A stretch of 5,979 nucleotides of DNA, taken from contig JBIOUF010000304.1 of NCBI GenBank assembly GCA_044866695.1, positions 1 through 5,979 on the forward strand. Reading direction: 5' to 3'. Of this stretch, positions 5,468 to 5,979 are shown in pieces (the stretch's first letter is position 1; each line of letters opens with the position of its first letter). The notes under the pieces are model-generated. The model saw only the letters and a list, made by a program, of their open reading frames with translations. It had not been told where the DNA came from and made no database searches. Position numbers and translations under genes: made by a program. The DNA comes from JBIOUF01 sp044866695. Lineage in GTDB: Bacteria > Actinomycetota > Actinomycetes > Propionibacteriales > Nocardioidaceae.

Positions 5468-5979
5468 CTACCGCACGGGATGACCGGCCTCCGTGAGAGC
5501 GGCCTTGACGTCTCGGATGCGCAGCGTGCCGAAGTGGAACACCGACGCGGCCAGGACGGCGTCGGCCCCGGCGGAGACGGCGGGGGGGAAGTGCTCGACC
5601 GCGCCGGCGCCACCGGACGCGATGACCGGTACGGCGACGGCGGCGCGCACGTCGCGCAGCATCTGCAGGTCGAACCCCTCCCGCGTGCCGTCGGCGTCCA
5701 TCGAGTTGAGCAGGATCTCCCCGGCGCCGAGCTCCGCGCCCCGCGCCGCCCACGCGACCGCGTCCAGGCCGGTCGCCGTCCGCCCGCCGTGGGTGGTCAC
5801 CTCGTAGCCGCTGTCGGTGCCGGCGGCCCGCCGCGCGTCGACGGAGAGCACCAGCACCTGGTTGCCGAACCGGTCGGCGACGTCGGCGAGCAGCTCGGGA
5901 CGCCGGATGGCCGCCGTGTTCACGCCGACCTTGTCCGCGCCGGCGCGCAGCAGCCGGTCCACGTCCGCCACGGAGCCGA
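5468..5979 (-). CDS. hisF: Imidazole glycerol phosphate synthase, cyclase subunit, 5' part outside the window
   Basis: HisF is a (beta/alpha)8-barrel that works with the glutaminase HisH. It turns PRFAR plus ammonia into imidazole glycerol phosphate and AICAR. The visible part is 169 codons of an expected 250-260, ending in GHPVR and a TAG stop. The frame is open to the window edge: two codons, Gly-Ser, precede VADVDRLLRAGADKVGVNTAAI, which matches the usual internal HisF segment after the GGIR turn. The internal GTG at 5971 is therefore not the start. Further signatures are VLSVDARR, whose Asp corresponds to the catalytic Asp130 of Thermotoga HisF, then GAGEILLNSMDADGTREGFD, VPVIASGGAG and AGADAVLAASVFHFG. 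The first catalytic Asp (Asp11) would lie outside. hisI, usually its close neighbour, is about 4.6 kb further on the same strand. Confidence 0.96.
   Translation of the reverse strand, partial: GSVADVDRLLRAGADKVGVNTAAIRRPELLADVADRFGNQVLVLSVDARRAAGTDSGYEVTTHGGRTATGLDAVAWAARGAELGAGEILLNSMDADGTREGFDLQMLRDVRAAVAVPVIASGGAGAVEHFPPAVSAGADAVLAASVFHFGTLRIRDVKAALTEAGHPVR

Noticed and set aside
4435..5613. 392-codon minus-strand open frame across the TIGR03085 gene
   Set aside because: It is antisense to a gene with clear family motifs, also runs through the inverted-repeat intergenic region, and has no domain I recognise.
1..5979. tRNA, rRNA, CRISPR array, transposase, toxin-antitoxin or phage genes
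   Set aside because: I looked for them and saw no supporting sequence: no array-like repeats, no cloverleaf, and no integrase or transposase motifs.

Overview
The window is very GC-rich, its ORFs use G/C-ending codons and GTG/TTG starts, and it carries a TIGR03085-type protein and a tryptophan-operon-associated membrane protein. Both protein families are typical of high-GC Actinobacteria. The gene neighbourhood fits a Geodermatophilaceae-like or related actinomycete, but the genus is a guess from general knowledge and cannot be proven from the window.

Layout, right to left along the main (minus) coding strand. The 3' two thirds of hisF (imidazole glycerol phosphate synthase, cyclase subunit) enters from the right edge and stops at 5468. 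After a 139-base convergent intergenic region there is one plus-strand gene (4699-5328) for a small TIGR03085 / DinB-like putative metal-binding protein. It is preceded by a possible 51-codon leader ORF. A divergent promoter region (about 4479-4546) separates it from a four-gene minus-strand run: two half-ABC exporters (2676-4478 and 871-2679, stop and start overlapping by 4 bases), hisI (490-840, after a 30-base gap) and a Trp-operon-associated membrane protein (start at 497, overlapping hisI by 8 bases and running off the left edge).

How the parts fit. hisF and hisI encode steps of histidine biosynthesis, and the last gene belongs to a family found in actinobacterial trp operons. This is therefore a his/trp biosynthetic locus in which an exporter pair plus one opposite-strand gene separate hisF from hisI. 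The two ABC proteins almost certainly form an asymmetric heterodimer. The upstream protein has a conservative change at the catalytic glutamate (Asp) and has lost the H-loop histidine (Tyr), while its partner has a modified signature motif. One ATP site is thus degenerate and the other canonical.

The least ordinary non-coding feature is a 16-bp inverted repeat with one mismatch (5360-5375 / 5436-5451). It encloses about 60 bases with further hairpins, between the convergent ends of the TIGR03085 gene and hisF. It could be a bidirectional terminator or a dispersed palindromic element. I see no phage genes, transposase, CRISPR array, tRNA or rRNA, and no strong case for a wholly new system.
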